From NCBI RefSeq assembly GCF_013401435.1, contig NZ_JACBGN010000022.1, positions 1 to 47,857 on the forward strand: a stretch of DNA of 47,857 nt, in the 5' to 3' direction. A program made the position numbers and the translations under genes. This DNA is from Streptomyces sp. BR123. GTDB lineage: Bacteria; Actinomycetota; Actinomycetes; Streptomycetales; Streptomycetaceae. Positions 24,952-33,223 of this stretch are shown here, piece by piece (the stretch's first letter is position 1; each line of letters begins with the position of its first letter). The notes beneath the pieces are model-generated. The model saw nothing but the letters and a program-made list of their open reading frames with translations, had not been told where the DNA came from and did no database searches.

Positions 24952-25770
24952 TTAGAAGAGGGTGCCCTCCTCCGGCGCGTCCAGTTCCTGCAGCAGCTCG
25001 GGGCCGTTGTTGCGCACGTTGCTCACGGCGGTGGAGACGGGGAAGGCGCGCATCAGCCCGCCCGGCGGCGGCGCGAGGAGCTTCTGCAGCGAGCCGTCGG
25101 CGTCGGTGTTCGCCGGGTCCAGCCAGGCGTCCCAGCGGTCCGGGGTGAGCATCAGCGGCATCCGGGGGTGGATCTCGCACAGGGCGCGCGGCCCGTCGGC
25201 GGGGGCGACGGCCAGCGGCGCGGTCTCGGCCTCGGCGGTGATCACCGAGCAGGTCGCCCACCAGGCCTGCGGGTGCTCGTCGGGGAGGGTGCGGTCGCGC
25301 CAGAACTCGTAGATGCCGGCCATGGCGAAGACGGAGCCGTCGGCGGGGAGCACGAAGTACGGCTGCTTGCGGGCCCGCTTCCGCTTCCCCTCGACCTCCA
25401 GGCGGCGCTCGTCGTGGGCGGTGACCCACTCGTAGTACCCGTCGGCGGGGATGATGCAGCGGCGCTGCATGAAGGGGCGGCGGAAGGACGGCTTCTCGGC
25501 GAGGGTCTCGGACCGGGCGTTGATCATCCGGGCGGCGCCGTCGGGGTTCTTGGCCCAGGACGGGACGAGGCCCCACCGAAGGACGCGCAGCTGGCGAACC
25601 GGGCGCGGGCTCGGGGCGTCTTTGAGGGGGCGGTCGAGGACGGCGTGGACCGCCTTCGTCGGCGCCACGTTCCAATCGGGGGCCAGGGTCTCCTCGGGCT
25701 CCCACCGCTCGACCCCGAAGATCCGGGCGAGGTCCTCGGGCCCGCGGCCCGCTGCATACCGTCCGCACAT
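24952..25770 (-). CDS. SRAP-domain protein (YedK/HMCES type)
   Basis: A 272-residue SOS-response-associated peptidase-fold protein. The catalytic Cys 2 (MCGRY) is exposed once the initiator Met is removed, and forms a thiazolidine cross-link with abasic sites in single-stranded DNA. Other family motifs are WNVAPT, NARSE, DGYYEW and HPRMPLML with the active-site His. It protects abasic sites during replication. The ATG at 25770 is fixed by the CGRY start. The gene is transcribed away from the M50 peptidase gene, across an 80-base gap. Confidence 0.9.
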   Translation of the reverse strand: MCGRYAAGRGPEDLARIFGVERWEPEETLAPDWNVAPTKAVHAVLDRPLKDAPSPRPVRQLRVLRWGLVPSWAKNPDGAARMINARSETLAEKPSFRRPFMQRRCIIPADGYYEWVTAHDERRLEVEGKRKRARKQPYFVLPADGSVFAMAGIYEFWRDRTLPDEHPQAWWATCSVITAEAETAPLAVAPADGPRALCEIHPRMPLMLTPDRWDAWLDPANTDADGSLQKLLAPPPGGLMRAFPVSTAVSNVRNNGPELLQELDAPEEGTLF

Positions 25771-25849
25771 GGCTGTCACACTGCCATGTCGCCCCCGGCC
25801 ACCGCCGGGAGGTGCCCTCCGACCCTCACCGCAAGGAGTCCGCCGCTTT

Positions 25850-26563
25850 ATGGACAGCACCACGCCGGCCGGCCTGTGGGACCGGCTCACGGGCATACAG
25901 ACCCCGCCGGCCCTGTGGCTGGTGATAGTGACGGGCCTGGCCGCACTGGCGCTCGTGGCGCCGCACCCGGTGTGGCGGGTCTCCCGCAACGCCGTGACCA
26001 TCGCGCACGAGGGCGGCCACGGCCTGCTGGCGCTGCTGACGGGGCGGCGGCTCGACGGGATCCGGCTGCACTCGGACACCAGCGGGGTCACCGTCAGCCG
26101 CGGCAAGCCGACCGGCCTCGGGATGATCCTGACGGCGGCCGCCGGGTACACGGCGCCCTCGCTGCTGGGGCTCGGCGGGGCCACGCTGCTGTCGGCGCAC
26201 CGGATCACGCTGCTGCTGTGGGCGGCGACAGCGCTGCTGCTGGCGATGCTGGTCATGATCCGCAACGCGTACGGGGCCCTGACGGTCGTGCTGGCCGGCG
26301 GCACGTTCGTCCTGGTGTCCTGGCTCGCCCCGGCCGAGGTCCAGGCGGCGTTCGCGTACGCGGCCGTGTGGTTCCTGCTGCTGGGCGGGGTCCGGCCGGT
26401 GTTCGAGCTGGGGGCCAAGCGGCGGCACGGCGGCGCACCGGATTCGGACGCGGACCAGCTGGGCCGCCTCACCCACACGCACCCGGTGCTGTGGCTGTTC
26501 CTCTTCCACGCCGTCGCGCTGTGCTCGCTGATCGGCGGCGCGCGCTGGCTTCTCACCCTCTGA
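25850..26563 (+). CDS. M50 family (site-2-protease-like) membrane metallopeptidase
   Basis: A 237-residue membrane protein. The zinc motif HEGGH (His 53, Glu 54, His 57) sits at the start of a membrane helix, as in the M50B peptidases. About five or six hydrophobic segments follow. No PDZ domain is present, so it is the short form. The substrate is unknown; relatives cleave membrane-bound regulators, but many short forms are uncharacterised. The ATG at 25850 has GCAAGGAG upstream. Confidence 0.82.
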   Translation: MDSTTPAGLWDRLTGIQTPPALWLVIVTGLAALALVAPHPVWRVSRNAVTIAHEGGHGLLALLTGRRLDGIRLHSDTSGVTVSRGKPTGLGMILTAAAGYTAPSLLGLGGATLLSAHRITLLLWAATALLLAMLVMIRNAYGALTVVLAGGTFVLVSWLAPAEVQAAFAYAAVWFLLLGGVRPVFELGAKRRHGGAPDSDADQLGRLTHTHPVLWLFLFHAVALCSLIGGARWLLTL

Positions 26564-26628
26564 GACCGGGCCCCGGGGCGCGGCTCGATCACGATCAGCG
26601 CCCGGGCGGAGCCACTAAAGTGGTGGCC

Positions 26629-27966
26629 ATGACCCAGACCCCCGCGCTCCCCGCCCTCTGGCCTGCCCCGCACGCCGACGGCACCGTCCACGCCACCGTC
26701 ACCGTGCCCGGGTCGAAGTCGGTGACCAACCGGGCCCTGGTCCTCGCGGCGCTCTCGGCGGAGCCCGGCTGGGTGCGCCGCCCGCTGCGCTCGCGGGACT
26801 CGCAGCTGATGGCGGACGCCCTGCGGGCGATGGGCGTGGGCATCGAGGAGACCGTCTCGTCCAGCTCCGGCGACGGCGCGGGCGGCGAGGCATGGCGGAT
26901 CATCCCGGCGGCCCTGCACGGCCCGGCCACCGTCGACGTCGGCAACGCCGGCACGGTCATGCGCTTCCTGCCGCCGGTGGCCACGCTCGCCGACGGCGAC
27001 ATCCGCTTCGACGGCGACCCGCGGTCCTACGAGCGGCCGCTCGGCCAGGTCATCACCGCCCTGCGCAAGCTGGGCGCCCGTATCGACGACGGCGGCCGGG
27101 GCGCGCTGCCGCTGACCGTGCAGGGCGGCGGGGCGCTGGAGGGCGGCACGGTCGAGCTCGACGCGAGCAACTCGTCCCAGTTCATCTCCGCGCTGCTGCT
27201 CGCGGCCCCGCGCTTCAACCAGGGCGTGGAGGTGCGGCACGTCGGCGCGGCCCTGCCCTCGATGCCGCACATCCGGATGACGGTGGAGATGCTGCGCGCG
27301 GCGGGCGCCCAGGTCGACACGCCGGAGGCGGGTGGCGAGCCGAACGTGTGGCGGGTCGCGCCGAGCGCGCTGCTGGGCCGTGACATGGTGGTGGAGCCGG
27401 ACCTGTCGAACGCGCAGCCGTTCCTCGCGGCGGCCCTGATCACGGGCGGCACGGTCACGGTCCCGGACTGGCCGCACCGCACCACGCAGCCCGGCGACGA
27501 GCTGCGCCGGATCTTCACCGAGATGGGCGGATCCTGCGAGCTGACCGATGCGGGCCTGGTCTTCACGGGCACCGGCAAGATCCACGGCATCGACGTGGAC
27601 CTGGGCGAGGTCGGCGAGCTGACGCCCGGCATCGCGGCCGTTGCGGCGCTGGCGGACTCCCCGTCCACCCTGCGCGGCGTGGCGCACCTGCGGCTGCACG
27701 AGACGGACCGGCTGGCGGCGCTGACCGCGGAGATCAACGGGCTCGGCGGCGACGTCACGGAGACCGCCGACGGCCTGCACATCCGCCCCCGCCCGCTGCA
27801 CGGGGGCGTGTTCCGCACGTACGACGACCACCGGATGGCCACCGCGGGCGCCGTGATCGGCCTGGCCGTCGGCGGCGTGCAGATCGAGAACGTGGCGACG
27901 ACCGCGAAGACGCTGCCGGACTTCCCGAGGATGTGGACGGACATGCTCGCGGGCTCGGGAGCGTAG
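26629..27966 (+). CDS. aroA: 3-phosphoshikimate 1-carboxyvinyltransferase (EPSP synthase)
   Basis: A 445-residue enzyme that joins phosphoenolpyruvate to shikimate-3-phosphate in aromatic amino acid synthesis. Signatures are VPGSKSVTNRALVLAAL near the N-terminus, GNAGTVMRFLPPVA, LDASNSSQFISALLLA, LRLHETDRLAAL and YDDHRMATAGAV. The glyphosate-contact loop reads NAGTVMRFL, where class I enzymes have NAGTAMRPL, so the usual Ala and Pro are replaced. The ATG at 26629 gives a normal length. It is followed after 7 bases by rsgA, so the two form an operon. Confidence 0.95.
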   Translation: MTQTPALPALWPAPHADGTVHATVTVPGSKSVTNRALVLAALSAEPGWVRRPLRSRDSQLMADALRAMGVGIEETVSSSSGDGAGGEAWRIIPAALHGPATVDVGNAGTVMRFLPPVATLADGDIRFDGDPRSYERPLGQVITALRKLGARIDDGGRGALPLTVQGGGALEGGTVELDASNSSQFISALLLAAPRFNQGVEVRHVGAALPSMPHIRMTVEMLRAAGAQVDTPEAGGEPNVWRVAPSALLGRDMVVEPDLSNAQPFLAAALITGGTVTVPDWPHRTTQPGDELRRIFTEMGGSCELTDAGLVFTGTGKIHGIDVDLGEVGELTPGIAAVAALADSPSTLRGVAHLRLHETDRLAALTAEINGLGGDVTETADGLHIRPRPLHGGVFRTYDDHRMATAGAVIGLAVGGVQIENVATTAKTLPDFPRMWTDMLAGSGA

Positions 27967-27973
27967 GGCCGTC

Positions 27974-28984
27974 ATGCGCAGGTACGGCAAGCACACCGAC
28001 GAGGACGACATCCGCTCCCGCCCGAACCCGAAGGGCAACCGGCCCCGCACCAGCAAGCGGCCGAAACACGAGGACGCGGCGGAGGGCTTCGTCCTCACCG
28101 TCGACCGCGGCCGGCTGACCTGCCTGGTGGAGGACCGCACGATCGTCGCCATGAAGGCGCGCGAGCTCGGCCGCAAGGCCGCGGTGGTCGGCGACCGGGT
28201 GTGGCTCGTCGGCGACCTGTCCGGGAAGAAGGACACCCTGGCGCGGATCGTGCGGATCGAGGAGCGCAGGTCCGTCCTGCGGCGCACCGCGGACGACGAC
28301 GACCCGTACGAGCGGGTGGTCGTCGCCAACGCCGACCAGCTGGCCATCGTGACCGCGCTGGCGGACCCTGAGCCGCGGCCTCGCATGATCGACCGCTGTC
28401 TGGTGGCCGCGTACGACGCCGGGCTGGAGCCGCTGCTGGTGCTCACGAAGTCGGACCTGACGTCCCCCGACAAGATCCTGGAGATCTACGCGACGCTGGG
28501 CGTCAACTACGTGGTGACCAACCGCGAGGAGCTGGCGGCCGGCGAGGCCGCCGAGCGGGTGCGCGAGCGGCTGGCCGGCCGGATCACCGCCTTCGTGGGC
28601 CACTCGGGCGTCGGCAAGACGACCCTGGTGAACTCGCTGGTCGGCGAGGGCCGCCAGCGGGCGACCGGCCGCGTCAACGCGGTGACCGGGCGCGGTCGGC
28701 ACACCACCACCTCGGCGCTGGCCCTGCCGCTGCCGTCCGGTGACGGCTGGGTCATCGACACCCCGGGCGTGCGGTCGTTCGGCCTGCACCACGTGGACCC
28801 GTCGCGGGTGATCCTGGCCTTTCCGGACCTGGTGCCCGGTACGGAGGACTGCCCGCGCGCGTGCAGCCACGACGAGCAGGACTGCGCGCTCGACGCGTGG
28901 GTGGCGGAGGGACACGCCGACCCGGCCCGGCTGGACTCGCTGCGGCGGCTGCTGGGGACGCGGGAGCGGCGCGAGGGCGACTGA
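27974..28984 (+). CDS. rsgA: Ribosome small subunit-dependent GTPase RsgA
   Basis: A 336-residue assembly factor for the 30S ribosomal subunit. It has an N-terminal OB fold (about 36-100) and then a circularly permuted GTPase with motif order G4 (TKSD, 158-161), G1 (GHSGVGKTT, 209-217) and G3 (DTPG, 262-265). The C-terminal zinc knuckle has Cys 293, Cys 297, His 299 and Cys 304. The order of G motifs is diagnostic. The first 35 residues form a basic tail. It is the second gene of the aroA operon. Confidence 0.93.
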   Translation: MRRYGKHTDEDDIRSRPNPKGNRPRTSKRPKHEDAAEGFVLTVDRGRLTCLVEDRTIVAMKARELGRKAAVVGDRVWLVGDLSGKKDTLARIVRIEERRSVLRRTADDDDPYERVVVANADQLAIVTALADPEPRPRMIDRCLVAAYDAGLEPLLVLTKSDLTSPDKILEIYATLGVNYVVTNREELAAGEAAERVRERLAGRITAFVGHSGVGKTTLVNSLVGEGRQRATGRVNAVTGRGRHTTTSALALPLPSGDGWVIDTPGVRSFGLHHVDPSRVILAFPDLVPGTEDCPRACSHDEQDCALDAWVAEGHADPARLDSLRRLLGTRERREGD

Positions 28985-29030
28985 TCGTCCGGCGGGGTCC
29001 GGGAGGGTTTGCCGGGATCACGGTCCGGTG

Positions 29031-29063
29031 AATGCATAATCGCATTGAGTGACGCGATGTCAC
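29031..29063 (+). promoter_or_regulatory. Two adjacent inverted repeats upstream of the SMR gene
   Basis: AATGC-N6-GCATT (29031-29046) encloses an AT-rich CATAAT that may be the -10 box. It is followed at once by GTGAC-N5-GTCAC (29049-29063). Either could be a repressor site for the exporter gene. No -35 box at good spacing is evident. Confidence 0.35.
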
Positions 29064-29085
29064 CTGACGCGGGGAGGCATTCGCC

Positions 29086-29409
29086 ATGGCGTGGCTGCTG
29101 GTCGTCGTCGCCGGACTCCTGGAGACCGGGTTCGCGGTCTGCCTGAAGCTGTCCCACGGGTTCACCCGGCTGTGGCCGACGATCGCCTTCGCCGCCTTTG
29201 CGCTCGGCAGCTTCGGCCTGCTGACCCTGGCCCTGAAGAAGCTGGACGTGGGGCCCGCGTACGCGGTGTGGACCGGCATCGGCGCGGCCGGGACCGCGGT
29301 CTACGGCATGGTCTTCCTCGGCGACGTGGCCTCCACCCTCAAGATCGTCTCGATCGCGCTGGTCATCCTCGGGGTCATCGGCCTCCAGCTGTCCGGGTCG
29401 GCTCACTGA
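29086..29409 (+). CDS. SMR family exporter, Gdx/SugE-like
   Basis: A 107-residue four-helix membrane protein of the small multidrug resistance family. The essential Glu of helix 1 is in GLLETGFAVCLK, followed by LSHGFTRLWP, which resembles the Gdx/SugE branch (guanidinium exporters) more than the Qac branch. The helix 3 signature is AYAVWTGIGAAGTA. It would act as an antiparallel dimer, driven by protons. The ATG at 29086 has a GGGGAGG ribosome binding site. No guanidine riboswitch is visible upstream. Its 3' end overlaps the convergent TetR gene by 35 bases. Confidence 0.9.
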   Translation: MAWLLVVVAGLLETGFAVCLKLSHGFTRLWPTIAFAAFALGSFGLLTLALKKLDVGPAYAVWTGIGAAGTAVYGMVFLGDVASTLKIVSIALVILGVIGLQLSGSAH

Positions 29410-29950
29410 GCAGCCTCAGCAGCCCGAGCAGCTCACCGAGCCCCGGCTCCCGCGCCGGGGCTATGACGTACGACAGCGCGAGCCGCACGGCCAGTTCGCA
29501 CCGCTGCCCCCCGTCGCCGGGTGCGAGCACGGCCGCCGCCCGCGCCCGCACCGCCCGGGCGAGCTCTGCGGGGGCGGGCGCGGGCACGCCGGGCCGGGCG
29601 TCCTGCCCGGGCGGCATCGGCAGCGTGCCGTCCCAGGAGCCGGTCAGCAGGGCCCGTACGAGGGGGCGCGCGCGGGCCGCCCGTACGGTCCACTCGGCGA
29701 CCGAGGCGAGCCGGTCTCCCCCGCTGGCGGCCGGGGCGCGCAACACCCGGTCGATCCCGTCGAGGTACCAGTCGGCCTCGCGGCGCACGAGGGCGCGGCC
29801 GAGGCCCGCCTTGCCCCCGAACTCGTTGTAGAGGGTCTGCCGGGACACGCCGGCGGCGGCCGCCACGTCGACCATCCGCACGGACGGCCAGGGGCGCGCC
29901 GACAGCGCCACTGACGCCGCTTCCAGCAAGGACTCCCGTGCTGCCGGCAT
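29375..29950 (-). CDS. TetR-family regulator
   Basis: A 191-residue regulator with an N-terminal helix-turn-helix (about 5-50: VRMVDVAAAAGVSRQTLYNEFGGK). The C-terminal domain ends with a helix (LGELLGLLRLLSE). The ATG at 29950 has GGGAGG upstream. The last 35 bases overlap the end of the SMR gene on the other strand. It may control that exporter, but the tail-to-tail layout is not the usual one for local control. The ligand is unknown. Confidence 0.85.
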   Translation of the reverse strand: MPAARESLLEAASVALSARPWPSVRMVDVAAAAGVSRQTLYNEFGGKAGLGRALVRREADWYLDGIDRVLRAPAASGGDRLASVAEWTVRAARARPLVRALLTGSWDGTLPMPPGQDARPGVPAPAPAELARAVRARAAAVLAPGDGGQRCELAVRLALSYVIAPAREPGLGELLGLLRLLSEPTRTAGGR

Positions 29951-30073
29951 CGCGCCTCCCCGCTCGACTCCTCCGCCAGAGTTGACGGGCCGACAGATCC
30001 TGTCAAGGGCGCCTGTCCGGTCGCACGGTGGACGCCGCTCGCCCGCCCCCGCGCCTCCCGATACTGTTCGGGC

Positions 30074-30880
30074 ATGCCCGAGTACGAAGATGACCTGCGC
30101 CTCGCCCTGGAGCTCGCCGACGCGGCGGACGCCGTCACGATGGAGCGGTTCCGCGCCCTGGACCTGAAGGTCGAGACGAAGCCGGACATGACCCCGGTGA
30201 GCGAGGCGGACCGGGCTGCCGAGGAGGTCGTCGGGGCGGGGATCGAGGCGGCACGGCCCGGGGACGCCATCCTGGGCGAGGAGTACGGCCTGAAGGGCAG
30301 CGGCCCGCGCCGCTGGGTCGTGGACCCGATCGACGGCACGAAGAACTACGTGCGCGGCGTGCCCGTCTGGGCGACCCTGATCTCGCTGATGGAGGAGGGC
30401 TCCGACGGGGTGTTCCGACCCGTCGTCGGGGTGGTCTCGGCGCCCGCGCTGGGCCGCCGCTGGTGGGCGGCGCAGGGCGGGGGCGCGTACGCGGGCGGAG
30501 CGCTGGGCGGCGAGCCGCAGCGCATCGGCGTGTCGAAGGTGGGCTCCCTCGGCGACGCGTCGTTCGCGTACTCCTCGCTGAGCGGCTGGGAGGAGCAGGG
30601 CCGGCTCGACGGGTTCCTGGAGCTGACCCGGCAGTGCTGGCGGACCCGCGGCTACGGGGACTTCTGGCCGTACATGATGGTCGCGGAGGGTTCGCTCGAC
30701 CTGTGCGCCGAGCCGGAGCTGAACCTGTGGGACATGGCGGCCATCGCGGCCGTGGTCCAGGAGGCGGGCGGCCGCTTCACCAGCCTGGACGGGGTGGACG
30801 GCGTCCACGGCGGGAACGCGGCGGCCTCGAACGGGCTGCTGCACGACCGGATGCTCGGCTACCTGCGGCCCGGCGCCTGA
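30074..30880 (+). CDS. hisN: Histidinol-phosphatase (inositol monophosphatase family)
   Basis: A 268-residue magnesium-dependent phosphatase. Metal-binding motifs are GEEYG (Glu), DPIDGTKNY (two Asp) and WDMAA (Asp). HisN replaces HisB-type phosphatase in actinomycetes and performs the penultimate step of histidine synthesis. The assignment as HisN and not another IMPase family member rests on the conserved FRALDLKVETKPDMTPVSEAD start and on my memory of the syntenic gene in S. coelicolor. It stands alone. Confidence 0.85.
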   Translation: MPEYEDDLRLALELADAADAVTMERFRALDLKVETKPDMTPVSEADRAAEEVVGAGIEAARPGDAILGEEYGLKGSGPRRWVVDPIDGTKNYVRGVPVWATLISLMEEGSDGVFRPVVGVVSAPALGRRWWAAQGGGAYAGGALGGEPQRIGVSKVGSLGDASFAYSSLSGWEEQGRLDGFLELTRQCWRTRGYGDFWPYMMVAEGSLDLCAEPELNLWDMAAIAAVVQEAGGRFTSLDGVDGVHGGNAAASNGLLHDRMLGYLRPGA

Positions 30881-30885
30881 GCCGC

Positions 30886-30939
30886 GGGCCGGCACGGGCC
30901 GGTGGGCCGGCACGGGCCGGTGGGCCGGCACGGGTCCGT
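30886..30939. repeat. Tandem repeat, 18-bp unit, after hisN
   Basis: Three copies of GGGCCGGCACGGGCCGGT, the third with one change and one base divergence near its end. Each unit contains its own GGCC/GGCC symmetry, so the array can fold into alternative hairpins and may act in termination of hisN. Confidence 0.75.
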
Positions 30940-31140
30940 GCGTGCGCTCGCGCCGCACCGGTGCGGACCCGCGGCTGCCCCGGACCGCTGCGGGCCGCGC
31001 TTGCGCCCGCACCTGCGGCCGGACAACCGCATGCGCCCTCTTGATGACCCTTCGTGGCCGTGGGAATCTGAAAATCCCCCGCTTGTGCACTTGTGAATGA
31101 CTTCTCAAGCGGAGGACTCTCCCAGGAGGTGGCTCTCTTC

Positions 31141-31536
31141 ATGCTCGTCCGTGACGCCATGAGCACCGTGATCCTCACCCTCGGCCCCGCCCACACCATC
31201 CGACAGGCGGCCTGCCTGATGTCCGGCCGCCGGGTCGGCGCGGCCGTCGTCCTCGACCCCGAGCACAGCGGAATCGGCATCCTGACCGAACGGGACGTCC
31301 TCAACTCCATCGGCGCGGGCCACGACCCCGACCGGGAGTCCGTGGGTGCGCACACCACGAACAACGTCGTGTTCTGCACCCCGGAGACCCCCCTGCAGGA
31401 TGCCGCCGAGGCAATGGCCCACGGCGGCTTCCGGCATCTGATCGTCGTCGAGGACGGTGGCCCCGTGGGCATCGTGTCCGTCCGCGACATCATCCGCTGC
31501 TGGGTGCCGACCCGGCGCAGCACCGTGGCGGCATAG
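31141..31536 (+). CDS. CBS-domain protein
   Basis: A 131-residue protein made of two CBS motifs only (MLVRDAMSTVILTLGP..GILTERDVL and VVFCTPETPLQDAAEAM..GIVSVRDII). Stand-alone CBS pairs bind adenine nucleotides and act as energy sensors for partner proteins; the partner is unknown. The ATG at 31141 follows an AGGAGGT at about 31123-31129. An upstream GTG at 31093 is in frame but has no ribosome binding site. A possible promoter (TTGATG 31041, 17 bases, GAATCT 31064) lies upstream. Confidence 0.85.
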   Translation: MLVRDAMSTVILTLGPAHTIRQAACLMSGRRVGAAVVLDPEHSGIGILTERDVLNSIGAGHDPDRESVGAHTTNNVVFCTPETPLQDAAEAMAHGGFRHLIVVEDGGPVGIVSVRDIIRCWVPTRRSTVAA

Positions 31537-31550
31537 GCACAGGAGAACGG

Positions 31551-31585
31551 CGGCGGGCCGGATCCTCCGGGGATCCGGCCCGCCG
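31551..31585. terminator. Terminator between the CBS-protein gene and katA
   Basis: A perfect 15-bp stem (31551-31565 with 31571-31585) with a 5-base loop between two convergent genes; it can serve both. Confidence 0.75.
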
Positions 31586-31607
31586 CCCCCTACGGCAAGC
31601 GGCCGGT

Positions 31608-33077
31608 TCAGCCGCGCAGGGCCTGGACCGCGACCTCCAGCCGCTTGCCGAAGTCGCCGTCCGCCTGACGGAAGTTGTCGATCGCGCGCTCGGCTATGTC
31701 GTCACGGGAGACCTTGGCGATGAAGCCGGCCAGGTTCTGGATCAGACGGCCCTTCTCGTCCTCGGACATCAGGCGGTAGAGGTTGCCCGCCTGGACGAAG
31801 TCGTCGTCCTCGGAGTGGGCCGGCGCGGCGTGGTCGCCGGTGGCCCCGGTGACCGGGAGCGGCTGCCACAGCGGGCGGTCGGTCTGGTGCGGGCCGCCGA
31901 AGGAGTTCGGCTCGTAGTTCTTCGCACCCTTGTGGCGGCCGTCGTAGAGGAAGCCGTCACGGGAGTTGGTGCGCGCCGCGGTGGCGTGCGGGCGGTTCAC
32001 CGGCAGGTGGTCGGCGTTGATGCCGACGCGGTAGCGGTGGGCGTCGCCGTAGGCGAAGAGGCGGCCCTGGAGCATCTTGTCCGGGGACGGGCCGATGCCG
32101 GGCACGAAGTGGGCCGGGCTGAAGATGCTCTGCTCCACCTCGGCGAAGACGTTCTCCGGGTTGCGGTTGAGCTCCAGCCTGCCGATCTCCATCGGCGGGT
32201 AGTCCTCGTGCGGCCACACCTTGGTGAGGTCGAACGGGTTGAAGCGGTAGGCCGCCGCGTCCGCCGCCGGCATGATCTGGACCTGCACGGTCCAGGTGGG
32301 GAACTCGCCGCGCTCGATGGCCTCGCGCAGGTCGCGCTGGTGGGAGTCCGGGTCCTCGCCGGCGAGGGCATTGGCCTCGGCCTGGGTGAGGTTCTTGATG
32401 CCCTGGTCGGTCTTGAAGTGGTACTTGACCCAGAAGACCTCGCCCGCCTCGTTGTTCCACTGGTAGGTGTGCGAGCCGTAGCCGTTCATGTGGCGGTACG
32501 AGGCCGGGATGCCGCGGTCGCCGAACAGCCAGGTCACCTGGTGGGTGGACTCGGGCGACAGGCCCCAGAAGTCCCAGACGTTGTCCGCTTCGGTCGACCC
32601 GGTGTAAGGGTCGCGCTTCTGGGTGTGGATGAAGTCGGGGAACTTGATGGCGTCCTTGATGAAGAACACCGGGGTGTTGTTGCCGACGAGGTCGTAGTTG
32701 CCCTCTTCGGTGTAGAACTTCAGCGCGAAGCCGCGGGGGTCGCGCACGGCGTCGGCGGCCCCGAGGTTGCCGGCCACGGTCGAGAACCGGAGGAAGACCT
32801 CGGTCTCCTTGCCCGTCCCGGAGAGGAACGCGGCACGGGTGTACGGCGTCACGTCGGCCGTGACGGTGAAGGTGCCGTAGGCGCCGGCGCCGCGGGCGTG
32901 CACGACGCGCTCCGGGATGCGCTCGCGGTTGAAGTGGGCGAGCTTCTCCAGCAGGAGCTGGTCCTGGACCAGGACCGGACCGCCGACGCCCGCCGTCTCG
33001 CTGTTCTGGTTGTCGGCGACCGGAGCCCCGGCCTCCGTGGTGAGCGGTCCCTGCGTCACGTGCGCCTCCTGCGTCAT
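31608..33077 (-). CDS. katA: Monofunctional haem catalase
   Basis: A 489-residue small-subunit catalase that splits hydrogen peroxide to water and oxygen. The distal His is in [12 protein letters not shown], the distal Asn in GNNTPVFF, and the haem-ligand Tyr in [12 protein letters not shown]. It has no signal peptide and is cytoplasmic. The ATG at 33077 is the best start although its ribosome binding site is weak; an in-frame TTG lies 14 codons upstream. It is divergent from a Fur/PerR-type regulator gene, the arrangement of the streptomycete catA-catR pair. Confidence 0.94.
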   Translation of the reverse strand: MTQEAHVTQGPLTTEAGAPVADNQNSETAGVGGPVLVQDQLLLEKLAHFNRERIPERVVHARGAGAYGTFTVTADVTPYTRAAFLSGTGKETEVFLRFSTVAGNLGAADAVRDPRGFALKFYTEEGNYDLVGNNTPVFFIKDAIKFPDFIHTQKRDPYTGSTEADNVWDFWGLSPESTHQVTWLFGDRGIPASYRHMNGYGSHTYQWNNEAGEVFWVKYHFKTDQGIKNLTQAEANALAGEDPDSHQRDLREAIERGEFPTWTVQVQIMPAADAAAYRFNPFDLTKVWPHEDYPPMEIGRLELNRNPENVFAEVEQSIFSPAHFVPGIGPSPDKMLQGRLFAYGDAHRYRVGINADHLPVNRPHATAARTNSRDGFLYDGRHKGAKNYEPNSFGGPHQTDRPLWQPLPVTGATGDHAAPAHSEDDDFVQAGNLYRLMSEDEKGRLIQNLAGFIAKVSRDDIAERAIDNFRQADGDFGKRLEVAVQALRG

Positions 33078-33130
33078 TGCTGCCGTGTCCTGTCCCGGCC
33101 TGTGTCTGTCCTCGGCCAATGCCGTACCCG

Positions 33131-33158
33131 ATCCTACAATGGACTCTGTCTAATTCAA
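33131..33158 (-). promoter_or_regulatory. Putative katA promoter in an AT-rich island
   Basis: On the minus strand, TTGAAT (33158-33153), a 16-base spacer and TAGGAT (33136-33131) fit a primary-sigma promoter. The surrounding TCTAATTCAAATAAGC (33149-33164) is strikingly AT-rich and is the best candidate for the regulator's operator. Confidence 0.5.
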
Positions 33159-33184
33159 ATAAGCATCCAAGTCCGTACGGGCTC

Positions 33185-33211
33185 GGGAATTGCACCCGGT
33201 CCCCCGCTGTT
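33185..33211 (+). promoter_or_regulatory. Sigma-R-type promoter of the Fur/PerR-like gene
   Basis: GGGAAT (33185-33190), exactly 18 bases, then GTT (33209-33211) match the sigma-R consensus as well as the sigR promoter in this window does. The start site would fall about 4 to 6 bases before the ATG at 33224, giving a nearly leaderless transcript. Binding by sigma-R is inferred. Confidence 0.6.
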
Positions 33212-33223
33212 AGGCTGGTGTCC

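Noticed and set aside
24952..28473. A 1173-residue minus-strand frame
   Set aside because: Only its last 272 codons (the SRAP gene) code. The rest is antisense to the M50, aroA and rsgA genes and has no family pattern.
28985..29085. A guanidine riboswitch before the SMR exporter
   Set aside because: I looked for ykkC-type, paired ACGR-loop and class III patterns and found none. The two hairpins have loops that do not fit.
30886..30939. A CRISPR-like array after hisN
   Set aside because: The units are contiguous 18-bp repeats with no spacers and no cas genes nearby.
33190..33216. A primary-sigma promoter TTGCAC-N15-TAGGCT for catR
   Set aside because: The spacer is too short, while the overlapping GGGAAT-N18-GTT fits its consensus exactly.
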